Below, one piece after another: positions 1 through 7,849 of a stretch of DNA of 64,000 nt. The stretch spans positions 1,798,001-1,862,000 of the forward strand of contig CAVQHI010000001.1 in assembly GCA_963712305.1 (NCBI GenBank). The letters are read 5' to 3'. Positions within the stretch are counted from its first letter, which is position 1. Each line of letters starts with the position of its first letter. Under the pieces are notes generated by a model. It saw nothing but the letters and a program-made list of their open reading frames with translations, was not told the origin of the DNA and did no database searches. This DNA comes from DATFNI01 sp963712305. Its GTDB lineage: Bacteria; Bacteroidota; Rhodothermia; Balneolales; DATFMH01. A program made the translations under genes and the position numbers.

Positions 1-132
1 TGGCGTCGCGCGGCAGTTTTTGAAGAGCCTCATAATCACCGGCCTCTTTCAATTTACGCCGCTTATCAGCGTATTTAGCTACCGTTTCTTTACGTTTTTT
101 ATTGCGTGCTATCCAAGCTTTCTTAGCCATAA
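1..132 (-). CDS. rpsN: 30S ribosomal protein S14, N-terminal part (cut by window edge)
   Basis: The first 44 codons of S14, which binds 16S rRNA in the head of the small subunit. The start ATG is at 132 and the visible protein begins MAKKAWIARNKKRKETV. The segment KEAGDYEALQKLPRDA matches the longer, zinc-independent type of S14; the short zinc type lacks this stretch. It follows rplE by 10 bp as in the spc part of ribosomal operons. The 3' end lies outside the window. Confidence 0.93.
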
Positions 133-142
133 TCGCTACTAC

Positions 143-700
143 TTAATTATTTCTTTTTCTAAATGGCATTCCCAGATACTTCAACAAGCTGAAGGCCTGC
201 TCATCGTTCGGAGCAGTTGTGATGAATGCAACATCCATCCCATGTATCCATTCGATCTTGTCGGTATTGACCTCAGGGAAAATCGTATGTTCACGAATTC
301 CAAGGTTATAATTTCCACGGCCGTCAAAGCTACGATCCGGGATTCCCTGGAAGTCGCGTGTTCTTGGCAGAGCAAGATTGATCAATCGGTCCAGGAACTC
401 ATACATAATTTTCCCGCGCAAGGTCACTTTGCAACCTATTGGCATTCCTTCACGAAGCTTAAAGTTCGAAATGGACTTCCGTGCTGTGGTGATGACCGGT
501 CTCTGACCGGTAATCGTTGCCACACTATTCACTACATCATCCAGACGCTTGCGGTCGTTAACCGCTTCCCCGACACCTACATTGATCGTAATCTTTGTGA
601 GTTTAGGTACGCCCAGATTGTTGGTGTAGTCGAAGTCCTTTTTAAGCTTCGGCAGAACTTCTTTCTTGAATTGGGTATACAGTCGTGCTTCTGTTGCCAT
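143..700 (-). CDS. rplE: 50S ribosomal protein L5
   Basis: 185 aa, the usual L5 length. L5 binds 5S rRNA and forms part of the central protuberance of the large subunit. Family segments seen: KLTKITINVGVGEA near the N-terminus, RPVITTARKSISNFKLREG in the middle and GMDVAFITTAPNDEQA near the C-terminus. It lies between rplX and rpsN, the standard order. A long reading frame on the opposite strand here is a shadow and has no family features. Confidence 0.97.
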   Translation of the reverse strand: MATEARLYTQFKKEVLPKLKKDFDYTNNLGVPKLTKITINVGVGEAVNDRKRLDDVVNSVATITGQRPVITTARKSISNFKLREGMPIGCKVTLRGKIMYEFLDRLINLALPRTRDFQGIPDRSFDGRGNYNLGIREHTIFPEVNTDKIEWIHGMDVAFITTAPNDEQAFSLLKYLGMPFRKRNN

Positions 701-717
701 CGTTATTATCGATATTC

Positions 718-1071
718 TTATTTATCCAGTACTTCGCCGCTTTCTTTGGAATACCGAACCCAGCGTGATTTACCAGTTTCTTCAATTCGTTTGCGACCGA
801 TACGTGTCGCGTTTCCACTCACAGGATCAATGGGCATCACATTTGAGATGTGAATCGGCATCTCCTGCTCCAGTCTTCCACCTTGTGGATACTGTTGACT
901 GGGCTTGTGATGCTTAATGCGCATATTTACACCTTCCACAAGTACCCGATCATCTTTAGAGATGATATCGAGGATTTTCCCTGTGCTTCCCTTGTCATTC
1001 CCGGTGATTACTTTTACAGTATCACCCTTCTTAACGTGGAATTTTTTCTTTTTGTTAAACTTCCTTGGCAT
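718..1071 (-). CDS. rplX: 50S ribosomal protein L24
   Basis: 117 aa from ATG at 1071 (MPRKFNKKKKFHV). A TTG 12 bases upstream would add four residues but is less likely, because L24 normally starts just before its first basic stretch. The KOW motif is visible as KKGDTVKVITGNDKGSTGKI, followed by VNMRIKHHKPSQQ. L24 starts assembly of the large subunit by binding the 5' part of 23S rRNA. Confidence 0.95.
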   Translation of the reverse strand: MPRKFNKKKKFHVKKGDTVKVITGNDKGSTGKILDIISKDDRVLVEGVNMRIKHHKPSQQYPQGGRLEQEMPIHISNVMPIDPVSGNATRIGRKRIEETGKSRWVRYSKESGEVLDK

Positions 1072-1088
1072 AATCGTACTCAATCGTT

Positions 1089-1457
1089 TTATAATACTTC
1101 CGGAGCGAGTGAAATGATGCGCATGTAATTCCGTTCGCGAAGTTCACGAGCAATGGGACCGAAAATACGGGTACCAACCGGCTCCTGCTCTTTGTTTACT
1201 ATAACAGCAGCATTCTCATCAAACCGGATGTAGCTGCCATCATGACGTCGGAACTCTTTCTTAGTGCGAACCACTACGGCCTTTACAACATCACCTTTTT
1301 TAACGGTTCCACCTGGGATAGCCGTTTTGACGGAGCAGGCTATCAGGTCGCCGACCCGGGCATATCGTTTTTTCGAATCGCCCAATACTTTAATACACAT
1401 CAGCTTGCGGGCTCCGCTGTTATCCGCAACATTGAGTATGGTCTGTGTCTGTATCAT
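1089..1457 (-). CDS. rplN: 50S ribosomal protein L14
   Basis: 122 aa, exactly the common L14 length. It starts MIQTQTILNVADNSGARKLMCI, the family signature, and ends in the conserved helix FGPIARELRERNYMRIISLAPEVL-type sequence. L14 sits at the subunit interface and contacts 16S rRNA. Position between rpsQ and rplX is canonical. Confidence 0.97.
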   Translation of the reverse strand: MIQTQTILNVADNSGARKLMCIKVLGDSKKRYARVGDLIACSVKTAIPGGTVKKGDVVKAVVVRTKKEFRRHDGSYIRFDENAAVIVNKEQEPVGTRIFGPIARELRERNYMRIISLAPEVL

Positions 1458-1486
1458 TGTTAGCTGTACCTATAAATATTTGCCGG

Positions 1487-1753
1487 TTACTTCGCACGTT
1501 CAATGATTTCCACTAACCGCCAATTTTTATTCTTTGATAGCGGCCGGGTTTCCATAATGCGCACACGGTCACCGATGTTAGCATCATTATTTTCATCATG
1601 AGCCATATATTTTCTGGTCTTTTTAATGAACTTGCCGTAAATCGGGTGCTTTACCTGACGGTCGACTGCAACAGTTATACTTTTGTTCATCTTGTTGCTG
1701 ACAACCAGGCCTGTGCGCTGTTTACGTTGATTACGTACCGTTTCTTGTTCCAT
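1487..1753 (-). CDS. rpsQ: 30S ribosomal protein S17
   Basis: 88 aa, typical length. Primary 16S rRNA binder with an OB fold. Recognised by RTGLVVSNKMNKSITVAVDR, the YGKFIKKTRKYMAHDE segment and GDRVRIMETRPLSKNKNWRL near the end. Only 13 bp separate it from rpmC upstream, in keeping with one transcript. Confidence 0.97.
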   Translation of the reverse strand: MEQETVRNQRKQRTGLVVSNKMNKSITVAVDRQVKHPIYGKFIKKTRKYMAHDENNDANIGDRVRIMETRPLSKNKNWRLVEIIERAK

Positions 1754-1766
1754 CGTTTATGTCGTC

Positions 1767-1970
1767 CTATGATTGTTCGCTGCGTTCTTTTTCGCCGATG
1801 ATGGTTTTCAACCGGGCAATCTCACGTCGATGAATCCTAAGAGCAGATACATCTTCAAGCTGGCCGGCCGCTGCCCGATCAAAACGCAGTTTGGTCAGAG
1901 TTTCCCGCTCATCAATAATACGAGCATTGAGTTCTGCCACTGAAAGGTCTCTGAGTTCGTGTGGTTTCAT
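1767..1970 (-). CDS. rpmC: 50S ribosomal protein L29
   Basis: 67 aa, two-helix protein near the polypeptide exit tunnel, where it contributes to the trigger factor and SRP docking site. Starts MKPHELRDLSVAELNARI and contains the L29 core LTKLRFDRAAAGQLEDVSAL and the RREIARLKTIIGE helix. It sits between rplP and rpsQ, with 17 bp to rplP. Confidence 0.96.
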   Translation of the reverse strand: MKPHELRDLSVAELNARIIDERETLTKLRFDRAAAGQLEDVSALRIHRREIARLKTIIGEKERSEQS

Positions 1971-1987
1971 TCCTCTTTCCTATTTAA

Positions 1988-2410
1988 TTATTCTCCGTCA
2001 TAGTCACGACGAACAACAAACTTCGTCTTTATCGGAAGCTTGAATTGTGCCAGACGCAATGCTTCCTGAGCCTTTGCCTTGGAAACACCTCCAACTTCAA
2101 AAAGAACACGTCCGGGATGAACGACTGCTATGAAGTGATCGAGGGTACCTTTACCACTACCCATCCGTGTTTCTGCCGGTTTTGCAGTGATTGGTTTATC
2201 CGGAAATATTCGAATCCAGACATTACCATCACGCTGCAGGTAACGGTTAATGGCCACACGACATGCTTCAATCTGACGTGCCGTGATAAATTTACCTTCC
2301 AACGCCTTGATACCAAAATCACCGAAAGCCAACTGATGGCCGCGTTGAGCGTTTCCTTTAATTTTGCCTCTGTGAACCCGTCGGCGGTGAATTCGTTTTG
2401 GTTCTAACAT
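1988..2410 (-). CDS. rplP: 50S ribosomal protein L16
   Basis: 140 aa. L16 organises the A-site region of the large subunit and the elongation factor binding area. Signatures: MLEPKRIHRRRVHRGKIKG, GDFGIKALEGKFITARQIEA, and RMGSGKGTLDHFIAVVHPGR, which carries the conserved basic loop. The arginine hydroxylated in some bacteria lies in the IRIFPDKPITAKPAETRMG region; whether it is modified here cannot be told. Confidence 0.97.
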   Translation of the reverse strand: MLEPKRIHRRRVHRGKIKGNAQRGHQLAFGDFGIKALEGKFITARQIEACRVAINRYLQRDGNVWIRIFPDKPITAKPAETRMGSGKGTLDHFIAVVHPGRVLFEVGGVSKAKAQEALRLAQFKLPIKTKFVVRRDYDGE

Positions 2411-2437
2411 GATCTTACTGGATTAAAAAGATTACGT

Positions 2438-3178
2438 TTATCTGCGTTCAGAACGACGCCGGCGACGATTGCGCGAACGCGATGAACGACGACGTTTTTG
2501 TGGTTCTGGTTTCTCAAGCCGATTGGTGAATGCGCTTGGTGTTAAATCAACATCACCGATGATTTCACCTTTAAAGATCCACACAGTCACACCAATCGTA
2601 CCATAGATCGTAAATGACGTTTGTTTCGCATAATCGATATCTGCCCGCAATGTGTGAAGCGGTACACGGCCTTCTTTGTATTGTTCAGTACGTGCCATTT
2701 CAGCACCACCGAGACGACCTGAACAACGAATTTTGATTCCTTTCGCTCCCATACGCATTGCAGAGGAGATAGCCGTTTTCATCGCACGTCGGAAAGAGAC
2801 ACGTGAAGCCAGCTGCTGAGCAATGTTCTGAGCGACAAGATTGGCATCCACTTCCGGACGCTTGATCTCGCTGATCTTTATTTGAACTTCCTTATTGGTA
2901 ATCTTCTTCAGCTCTTCACGCAGCATTTCCACCTGTTCACCACCTTTACCGATAATCACACCGGGACGGCTGGTTAACAACGTGAGAAGAATCCGTTTGG
3001 GAGTCCGTTCGATAATCACTTTGGCCAGACCACCATTTCTCAGGCGGGTATCCAGGTAACTGCGCAGCTTGTTGTCCTCCATAAGAATGGAGTCAGCATC
3101 ATGTTCGGAATACCAGTTGGATTCCCAACCTCGGATAATTCCTAGTCTAAGGCCTGTTGGATTTGTTTTCTGTCCCAA
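2438..3178 (-). CDS. rpsC: 30S ribosomal protein S3
   Basis: 246 aa. S3 lines the mRNA entry tunnel and has helicase activity with S4 and S5. N-terminal MGQKTNPTGLRLGIIRGW, the KH domain with the GxxG loop RPGVIIGKGGEQVE, and the C-terminal RCSGRLGGAEMARTE are all present. About the last 20 residues form an Arg/Ser-rich tail (RRRSSRSRNRRRRRSERR), a longer basic tail than in E. coli. Confidence 0.97.
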   Translation of the reverse strand: MGQKTNPTGLRLGIIRGWESNWYSEHDADSILMEDNKLRSYLDTRLRNGGLAKVIIERTPKRILLTLLTSRPGVIIGKGGEQVEMLREELKKITNKEVQIKISEIKRPEVDANLVAQNIAQQLASRVSFRRAMKTAISSAMRMGAKGIKIRCSGRLGGAEMARTEQYKEGRVPLHTLRADIDYAKQTSFTIYGTIGVTVWIFKGEIIGDVDLTPSAFTNRLEKPEPQKRRRSSRSRNRRRRRSERR

Positions 3179-3190
3179 TGTATTCTCGTT

Positions 3191-3568
3191 TTAAGCTTCG
3201 GTTTCTTCTTGTTTGGCGACTACCACTGTAATATGGCAGCTGCGCTTACGAATCTGATGCGCACGTCCCTGCGGTGCAGGCTGAATTCGTTTTAATGTGG
3301 CACCTTCATCTACAAAAATTGCTTTAATGTAAAGATCTTCGTTGTCGAGACGCTCATCCTGAAATTTGTCCCGTATGTTGGCAGCTGCAGAACGAACTAC
3401 CTTCTCAACTTCAGGAGCTGCTCCTTTCTTCAAGAACTTCAGGCTGCCAAGAGCATCGTTTACATTCTTTCCGCGAACAAGGTCAGCTACCAAACGGACT
3501 TTACGAGGAGCACGGCGCAGATAGCGCTGAACCGCACGGGCTTCTAAAATAACTTCCTGATTTTCCAT
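3191..3568 (-). CDS. rplV: 50S ribosomal protein L22
   Basis: 125 aa. L22 reaches into the exit tunnel with a long beta hairpin, a known site of macrolide-resistance changes. Recognised by RRAPRKVRLVADLVRGKNV and the C-terminal hairpin PAPQGRAHQIRKRSCHITVV. Its ATG overlaps the stop of rpsS by one base (TAATG), pointing to coupled translation. Confidence 0.97.
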   Translation of the reverse strand: MENQEVILEARAVQRYLRRAPRKVRLVADLVRGKNVNDALGSLKFLKKGAAPEVEKVVRSAAANIRDKFQDERLDNEDLYIKAIFVDEGATLKRIQPAPQGRAHQIRKRSCHITVVVAKQEETEA

Positions 3569-3843
3569 TATTTCTTCTCACCTTTCTTTTGCGGGTGTCC
3601 ACGGAATGTACGTGTTGGTGCAAATTCACCCAATTTATGTCCAACCATGTTTTCGGTTATGTAAACCGGTATAAACTGTTTCCCGTTGTGGACAGCGAAG
3701 GTCAGTCCAACAAAATCCGGCGAAATCATCGATGATCTCGACCAGGTTTTGATAACTTTCTTTGAATTCGAACTGTTGGCCTCGTCAACCTTCTTCTGAA
3801 GTTTATAATATATGAAGGGGCCTTTCTTCAGTGAACGTGGCAT
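3568..3843 (-). CDS. rpsS: 30S ribosomal protein S19
   Basis: 91 aa. S19 forms a complex with S13 in the head of the 30S subunit. Starts MPRSLKKGPFIYYKLQKKVD and contains IKTWSRSSMISPDFVGLTFAVHNGK and GHKLGEFAPTRTFRGH, the family hallmarks. It follows rplB by 6 bp and overlaps rplV by one base. Confidence 0.97.
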   Translation of the reverse strand: MPRSLKKGPFIYYKLQKKVDEANSSNSKKVIKTWSRSSMISPDFVGLTFAVHNGKQFIPVYITENMVGHKLGEFAPTRTFRGHPQKKGEKK

Positions 3844-3849
3844 GGAATC

Positions 3850-4680
3850 CTACTTCTTTTTGTTTCTACGTCGTACAATATATTTTGAAGACAGCTTGCG
3901 TTTGTGCCGGGTTTTCTGACCCTTTGAATACAAGCCCCAGGGTGACCGTGGGTGACCACCCGATGCTTTACCTTCACCACCACCCATCGGGTGATCGATC
4001 GGGTTCATAGCAACACCACGAGTTTGCGGGCGACGGCCTTTCCAACGGCTGCGTCCAGCTTTACCAATGGATATATTGAAATGATCCGGGTTGCTGGTCG
4101 ATCCGACTGTCGCCGTGCAACGTCCCAAGACCATGCGAACCTCTCCGGATGGGAGTTTAACGGTTGCATATCGTTCAGTCTTTGCAACCAGCTGAGCACT
4201 CGTACCGGCACTGCGAGCCATTTGTCCGCCCTTTCCAGGTGTCAGTTCGATGTTGTGAACTACCGTACCTAACGGCATGTTCATCAAAGGCATTGAGTTA
4301 CCTGTATCAGGTGCAACCTGTTGACCACTGATTACCTTGTCACCAACTTTCAGCTTGTCCGGAGCAAGAATGTATCTCTTTTCTCCGTCGGCATATGCCA
4401 ACAAAGCGATACGTGCAGTACGGTTTGGATCGTATTCAATCGTTTTTACCGTAGCAGGAATATCAAACTTGTTACGCTTGAAATCGATGATCCGATAACG
4501 TCGTTTATGTCCACCACCTCTGTGGCGGGAAGTGATCCGTCCGTTAACGTTTCTACCACCTGATTTCTTTAATGAGCCGATCAGCGCCTTTTCTGGCCTG
4601 TTTGTCGTGACCTCACTAAAATCGGGTGCAATACGATTACGCGTACTTGCTGTGGTCGGTTTTAATTTCTTCGTACCCAT
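3850..4680 (-). CDS. rplB: 50S ribosomal protein L2
   Basis: 276 aa. L2 is needed for subunit association and peptidyl transferase function. Seen: NVNGRITSRHRGGGHKRRYR near the N-terminus, LTPGKGGQMARSAGTSAQLV in the middle and the GVAMNPIDHPMGGGEGKASG loop, whose histidine (in DHPMGGG) is invariant and close to the peptidyl transferase centre. Usual length and operon position. Confidence 0.97.
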   Translation of the reverse strand: MGTKKLKPTTASTRNRIAPDFSEVTTNRPEKALIGSLKKSGGRNVNGRITSRHRGGGHKRRYRIIDFKRNKFDIPATVKTIEYDPNRTARIALLAYADGEKRYILAPDKLKVGDKVISGQQVAPDTGNSMPLMNMPLGTVVHNIELTPGKGGQMARSAGTSAQLVAKTERYATVKLPSGEVRMVLGRCTATVGSTSNPDHFNISIGKAGRSRWKGRRPQTRGVAMNPIDHPMGGGEGKASGGHPRSPWGLYSKGQKTRHKRKLSSKYIVRRRNKKK

Positions 4681-4699
4681 TTTACTAATTCACTTACAA

Positions 4700-4993
4700 T
4701 TAAATTTCGGTGTAGAAGTCGATTTCCTGTCCCTCACCTATCGTCACAATGGCTTTCTTCCATTTATTACTTCTTCCGGAGACGAATCCGCTACGGGTAT
4801 AGCGTCCTTTCGGCTTCGATGCAACGATGGATGTATTCACCTTTTCAACGGTAACATGCGGATACATTTTTATGACTTCTTTCTTGATATCAGCTTTCGT
4901 GGCATGCATATCAACTTCAAAACCATACTGATTAAGTTTGGCCTGAAGATCAGTCATTTTTTCAGTGATCAAGGGACGAATAAGAACACTCAT
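4700..4993 (-). CDS. rplW: 50S ribosomal protein L23
   Basis: 97 aa. L23 is at the exit tunnel and docks trigger factor and SRP. Starts MSVLIRPLITEKMTDLQ, the family pattern, followed by the beta-hairpin loop GRYTRSGFVSGRSNKWKKAI. The start overlaps the end of rplD by 4 bases (ATGA), so translation is probably coupled. Confidence 0.96.
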   Translation of the reverse strand: MSVLIRPLITEKMTDLQAKLNQYGFEVDMHATKADIKKEVIKMYPHVTVEKVNTSIVASKPKGRYTRSGFVSGRSNKWKKAIVTIGEGQEIDFYTEI

Positions 4994-5640
4994 GCTTCAA
5001 CCTCCTCTTTATTTCCAGTTACAGAGGCTTCCAAAACACTGACACTTGATTTTTGGATCAACAAAACGTCAGCAGTCATTATTTCATAAGTTGACGGTTT
5101 GTTGGCTTCCAGAACAAGCAACTCAGGAACATTACGGCAGGAGAGAAACAGATTGTTATTAACACCAGGTGTTAGAATCAGTACTTTCTTTCCATCCAGC
5201 TTCAATGCCGTAATTATCTGAAGCAGACTTTTGGTTTTTGGTTGTTCAAATTCAAAATCATCGACAATAACGATAGCTTTCTCGGAAGCCTTAATTGACA
5301 ATGCCGATTTACGGGCGAGCTGTTTTACCTTCTTGCTCAATTTAACCTGGTAGTCGCGGGGTCTTGGTCCGAAAACCGTACCACCACCGACTAACAGTGG
5401 AGAGCGAAGAGTACCACGGCGTGCATTACCGGTACCTTTCTGACGATAGGCTTTACGTCCACCGCCACGTACTTCAGTGCGCCCTTTTGTTTTGGCAGTA
5501 CCCTGGCGCTGGTTGCTCATATAAGAGCGGACAGCTTCATAAAGCACTGTTTTGTTCGGCTCTATTCCAAAAATCTGGTCGCTTAATTCAACGCTCGCAG
5601 ATGATTGGGTACCGTCGGTTTTAAATACTTTAAGTTTCAT
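4990..5640 (-). CDS. rplD: 50S ribosomal protein L4
   Basis: 216 aa. L4 binds 23S rRNA, reaches into the exit tunnel, and in E. coli represses its own S10 operon. The tunnel loop is clear: GRTEVRGGGRKAYRQKGTG then RRGTLRSPLLVGGGTVFGP. The C-terminal Rossmann-like half (KAIVIVDDF, KKVLILTPG) is complete. Autoregulation here is only inferred from the E. coli protein; no leader structure was identified. Confidence 0.96.
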   Translation of the reverse strand: MKLKVFKTDGTQSSASVELSDQIFGIEPNKTVLYEAVRSYMSNQRQGTAKTKGRTEVRGGGRKAYRQKGTGNARRGTLRSPLLVGGGTVFGPRPRDYQVKLSKKVKQLARKSALSIKASEKAIVIVDDFEFEQPKTKSLLQIITALKLDGKKVLILTPGVNNNLFLSCRNVPELLVLEANKPSTYEIMTADVLLIQKSSVSVLEASVTGNKEEVEA

Positions 5641-5664
5641 GAATTCGAGGCTACTTTGTTTCTA

Positions 5665-6291
5665 TCACCTGTTGTAGATCTCGACGATCTGGCCTTTAGG
5701 TCCGGGTATAGGCCCTTTAATCAAAATCAGATTTGATTCCGGGATAATCTGTACAACAGCCAGACCTTTCACTTTTTTTCTTGCATTACCCATACGACCG
5801 GCCATCAAAACACCTTTAAAGACCCGAGATGGATCTGAAGCCTGGCCAATAGAACCCGGGTGACGCTGCCGGTTATGCTGACCGTGAGTTCGTCCACCGA
5901 CACCACGAAATCCGTGTCGACGAACAACGCCGGCGAAGCCACGACCTTTCGTGTGGCCAACTACTTCTACATAGCTGTTTTCGATAAAAACATCTTCCAC
6001 ACGAATTTCATCACCAAGATTAAACCCGCTTACATCGAACCCTTTGAACTCTTTTACATATCGCTTGGGATCCGAGCCGGCTTTTTTAAAGTGGCCGTAA
6101 AGCGCTTTAGTCGTATTTTTAGTTTTCTTGTCATAAACGCCAAGCTGAATGCCTTCATAGCCATCATGCTCGACTGTTTTGATTTGAGTGACAACGTGCG
6201 GCTCCACTTCGACAACCGTCACAGGGATGTGATTCCCTAATGGGCCGAACACGCTGGTCATTCCAATTTTTTTTCCTAGTAATCCGCTCAT
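5665..6291 (-). CDS. rplC: 50S ribosomal protein L3
   Basis: 208 aa. L3 is an early assembly protein close to the peptidyl transferase centre. Starts MSGLLGKKIGMTSVFGPLG and has the loop RRHGFRGVGGRTHGQHNRQR, which contains the glutamine methylated by PrmB in E. coli, then the MAGRMGNARKKVKGL stretch. Canonical position between rpsJ and rplD. Confidence 0.97.
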   Translation of the reverse strand: MSGLLGKKIGMTSVFGPLGNHIPVTVVEVEPHVVTQIKTVEHDGYEGIQLGVYDKKTKNTTKALYGHFKKAGSDPKRYVKEFKGFDVSGFNLGDEIRVEDVFIENSYVEVVGHTKGRGFAGVVRRHGFRGVGGRTHGQHNRQRHPGSIGQASDPSRVFKGVLMAGRMGNARKKVKGLAVVQIIPESNLILIKGPIPGPKGQIVEIYNR

Positions 6292-6302
6292 TTGCTTGAC
6301 TG

Positions 6303-6614
6303 TCAGACTTTAATTTCGACGTCTACACCCGAAGGAAGCTCAAGTTTCATCAGAGCATCCACGGTTTGTGATCCGGTTGAGAGAATATCAATCAGCCGTT
6401 TATGAGAACGGGTTTCGAACTGCTCACGTGATTTCTTATCCACGTTTACAGAACGGTTAACCGTAATGATACTTTTCTGTGTCGGCAGCGGAATCGGACC
6501 GGAGACAACTGCTCCTGTCGACTTCACTGTTTTGATAATTTTCTCAGCCGATTTATCGATCAGATTATGATCGTAAGACTTGAGCTTAATTCGGATTTTC
6601 TGTTGCGTAGCCAC
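6303..6614 (-). CDS. rpsJ: 30S ribosomal protein S10
   Basis: 103 aa. S10 is in the 30S head and, as NusE, also takes part in antitermination with NusB. Family marks: RIKLKSYDHNLIDKSAEKI, GPIPLPTQKSIITVNRS and REQFETRSHKRLIDI. It follows tuf by only 17 bp, so the str and S10-spc gene groups appear fused into one transcription unit here. Confidence 0.97.
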   Translation of the reverse strand: MATQQKIRIKLKSYDHNLIDKSAEKIIKTVKSTGAVVSGPIPLPTQKSIITVNRSVNVDKKSREQFETRSHKRLIDILSTGSQTVDALMKLELPSGVDVEIKV

Positions 6615-6631
6615 TGATCTGTATACGTTAA

Positions 6632-7819
6632 TTATTCAATAATCTTGGTTACCACGCCGGCTCCGACCGTACGTCCACCCTCGCGGATGGCGAAGCGGAG
6701 ACCTTCTTCCATGGCTACCGGCTGTATCAGCTCGGTCTGCAGGGTCACATTGTCACCCGGCATCACCATCTCTACTCCCTCCGGCAACTCTACCACTCCG
6801 GTCACATCGGTGGTCCGGAAGTAGAACTGCGGACGATATCCTTTGAAGAACGGGGTATGACGTCCCCCCTCATCCTTGCTCAGCACATACACCTCGCAAC
6901 TGAACTTGGTATGCGGGGTCACACTGTTCGGTTTACAGATGACCATGCCCCGGATCAGGTCTTTCTTCTCGATCCCGCGAAGCAGCAGTCCGGCATTGTC
7001 CCCGGCCTGACCTTCGTTGAGCAGGCGACGGAACATCTCGATGCCCGTTACCACCGACTTCATCTTGTCCGGACGCATCCCGACGATATCCACTTCCTCG
7101 TTCAGCTTGATCACTCCACGCTCGATCCGTCCGGTCGCCACCGTGCCCCGGCCGGTTATCGAGAACACGTCCTCGATCGGCATCAGGAAGGGTTTGTCCA
7201 CATCACGGGTCGGTGTCGGAATGTAGGAATCGACCGCATCCATCAGCTCATAGATCTTCTCTTCCCACTGGGTTTCCCCGTTCAGGGCCCCAAGGGCCGA
7301 GCCTTTGATGATCGGGGTCTCGTCCCCGTCAAATTCGTACTTGGTCAGAAGCTCGCGCACTTCCAGTTCCACCAGCTCCAGCAGCTCCTCGTCATCGACC
7401 AGGTCTACCTTGTTCAGGAATACCACGATCTGGGGTACCCCTACCTGGCGGGCCAGCAGGATATGCTCGCGGGTCTGCGGCATCGGCCCGTCCGTGGCCG
7501 CTACCACCAGGATCGCCCCGTCCATCTGGGCCGCTCCGGTCACCATGTTCTTCACATAGTCGGCGTGGCCCGGGCAGTCCACGTGGGCGTAGTGACGATT
7601 CTCGGTCTCATACTCCACGTGCGCCGTGGCGATCGTGATCCCACGCTCGCGTTCTTCCGGGGCATTGTCGATCTCATCAAATGCCTTCGCCGAACCCCCA
7701 AACTTGCCCGACAACACTTTCGTGATTGCCGCGGTCAGGGTCGTCTTCCCGTGGTCAACGTGTCCGATCGTTCCGACGTTTACGTGCGGTTTCTTGCGTT
7801 CAAACGTTTCCTTTGCCAT
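6632..7819 (-). CDS. tuf: Elongation factor Tu
   Basis: 395 aa, full length. EF-Tu brings aminoacyl-tRNA to the ribosome. GTPase motifs: G1 GHVDHGKTT, G3 DCPGHADYVKN, G4 NKVD, G5 GSAL, then domain 2 (GRGTVATGRIERG) and domain 3 ending GRTVGAGVVTKIIE. The gene uses many C/G-ending codons and reads visibly more GC-rich than fusA and rpsJ on either side, a sign of strong codon selection or gene conversion. The long reading frame on the opposite strand is a by-product of that bias. Confidence 0.98.
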   Translation of the reverse strand: MAKETFERKKPHVNVGTIGHVDHGKTTLTAAITKVLSGKFGGSAKAFDEIDNAPEERERGITIATAHVEYETENRHYAHVDCPGHADYVKNMVTGAAQMDGAILVVAATDGPMPQTREHILLARQVGVPQIVVFLNKVDLVDDEELLELVELEVRELLTKYEFDGDETPIIKGSALGALNGETQWEEKIYELMDAVDSYIPTPTRDVDKPFLMPIEDVFSITGRGTVATGRIERGVIKLNEEVDIVGMRPDKMKSVVTGIEMFRRLLNEGQAGDNAGLLLRGIEKKDLIRGMVICKPNSVTPHTKFSCEVYVLSKDEGGRHTPFFKGYRPQFYFRTTDVTGVVELPEGVEMVMPGDNVTLQTELIQPVAMEEGLRFAIREGGRTVGAGVVTKIIE

Positions 7820-7849
7820 GATTCCTGTTCCTTATGAAATAATGATCTA

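Noticed and set aside
20..853. 277-codon open frame on the plus strand across rplE and rplX
   Set aside because: It covers two certain ribosomal protein genes on the other strand and shows no domain.
6857..7837. 326-codon open frame on the plus strand opposite tuf
   Set aside because: It is the mirror of EF-Tu codon bias; the product is His/Arg/Leu-rich without any family feature, and EF-Tu on the other strand is certain.
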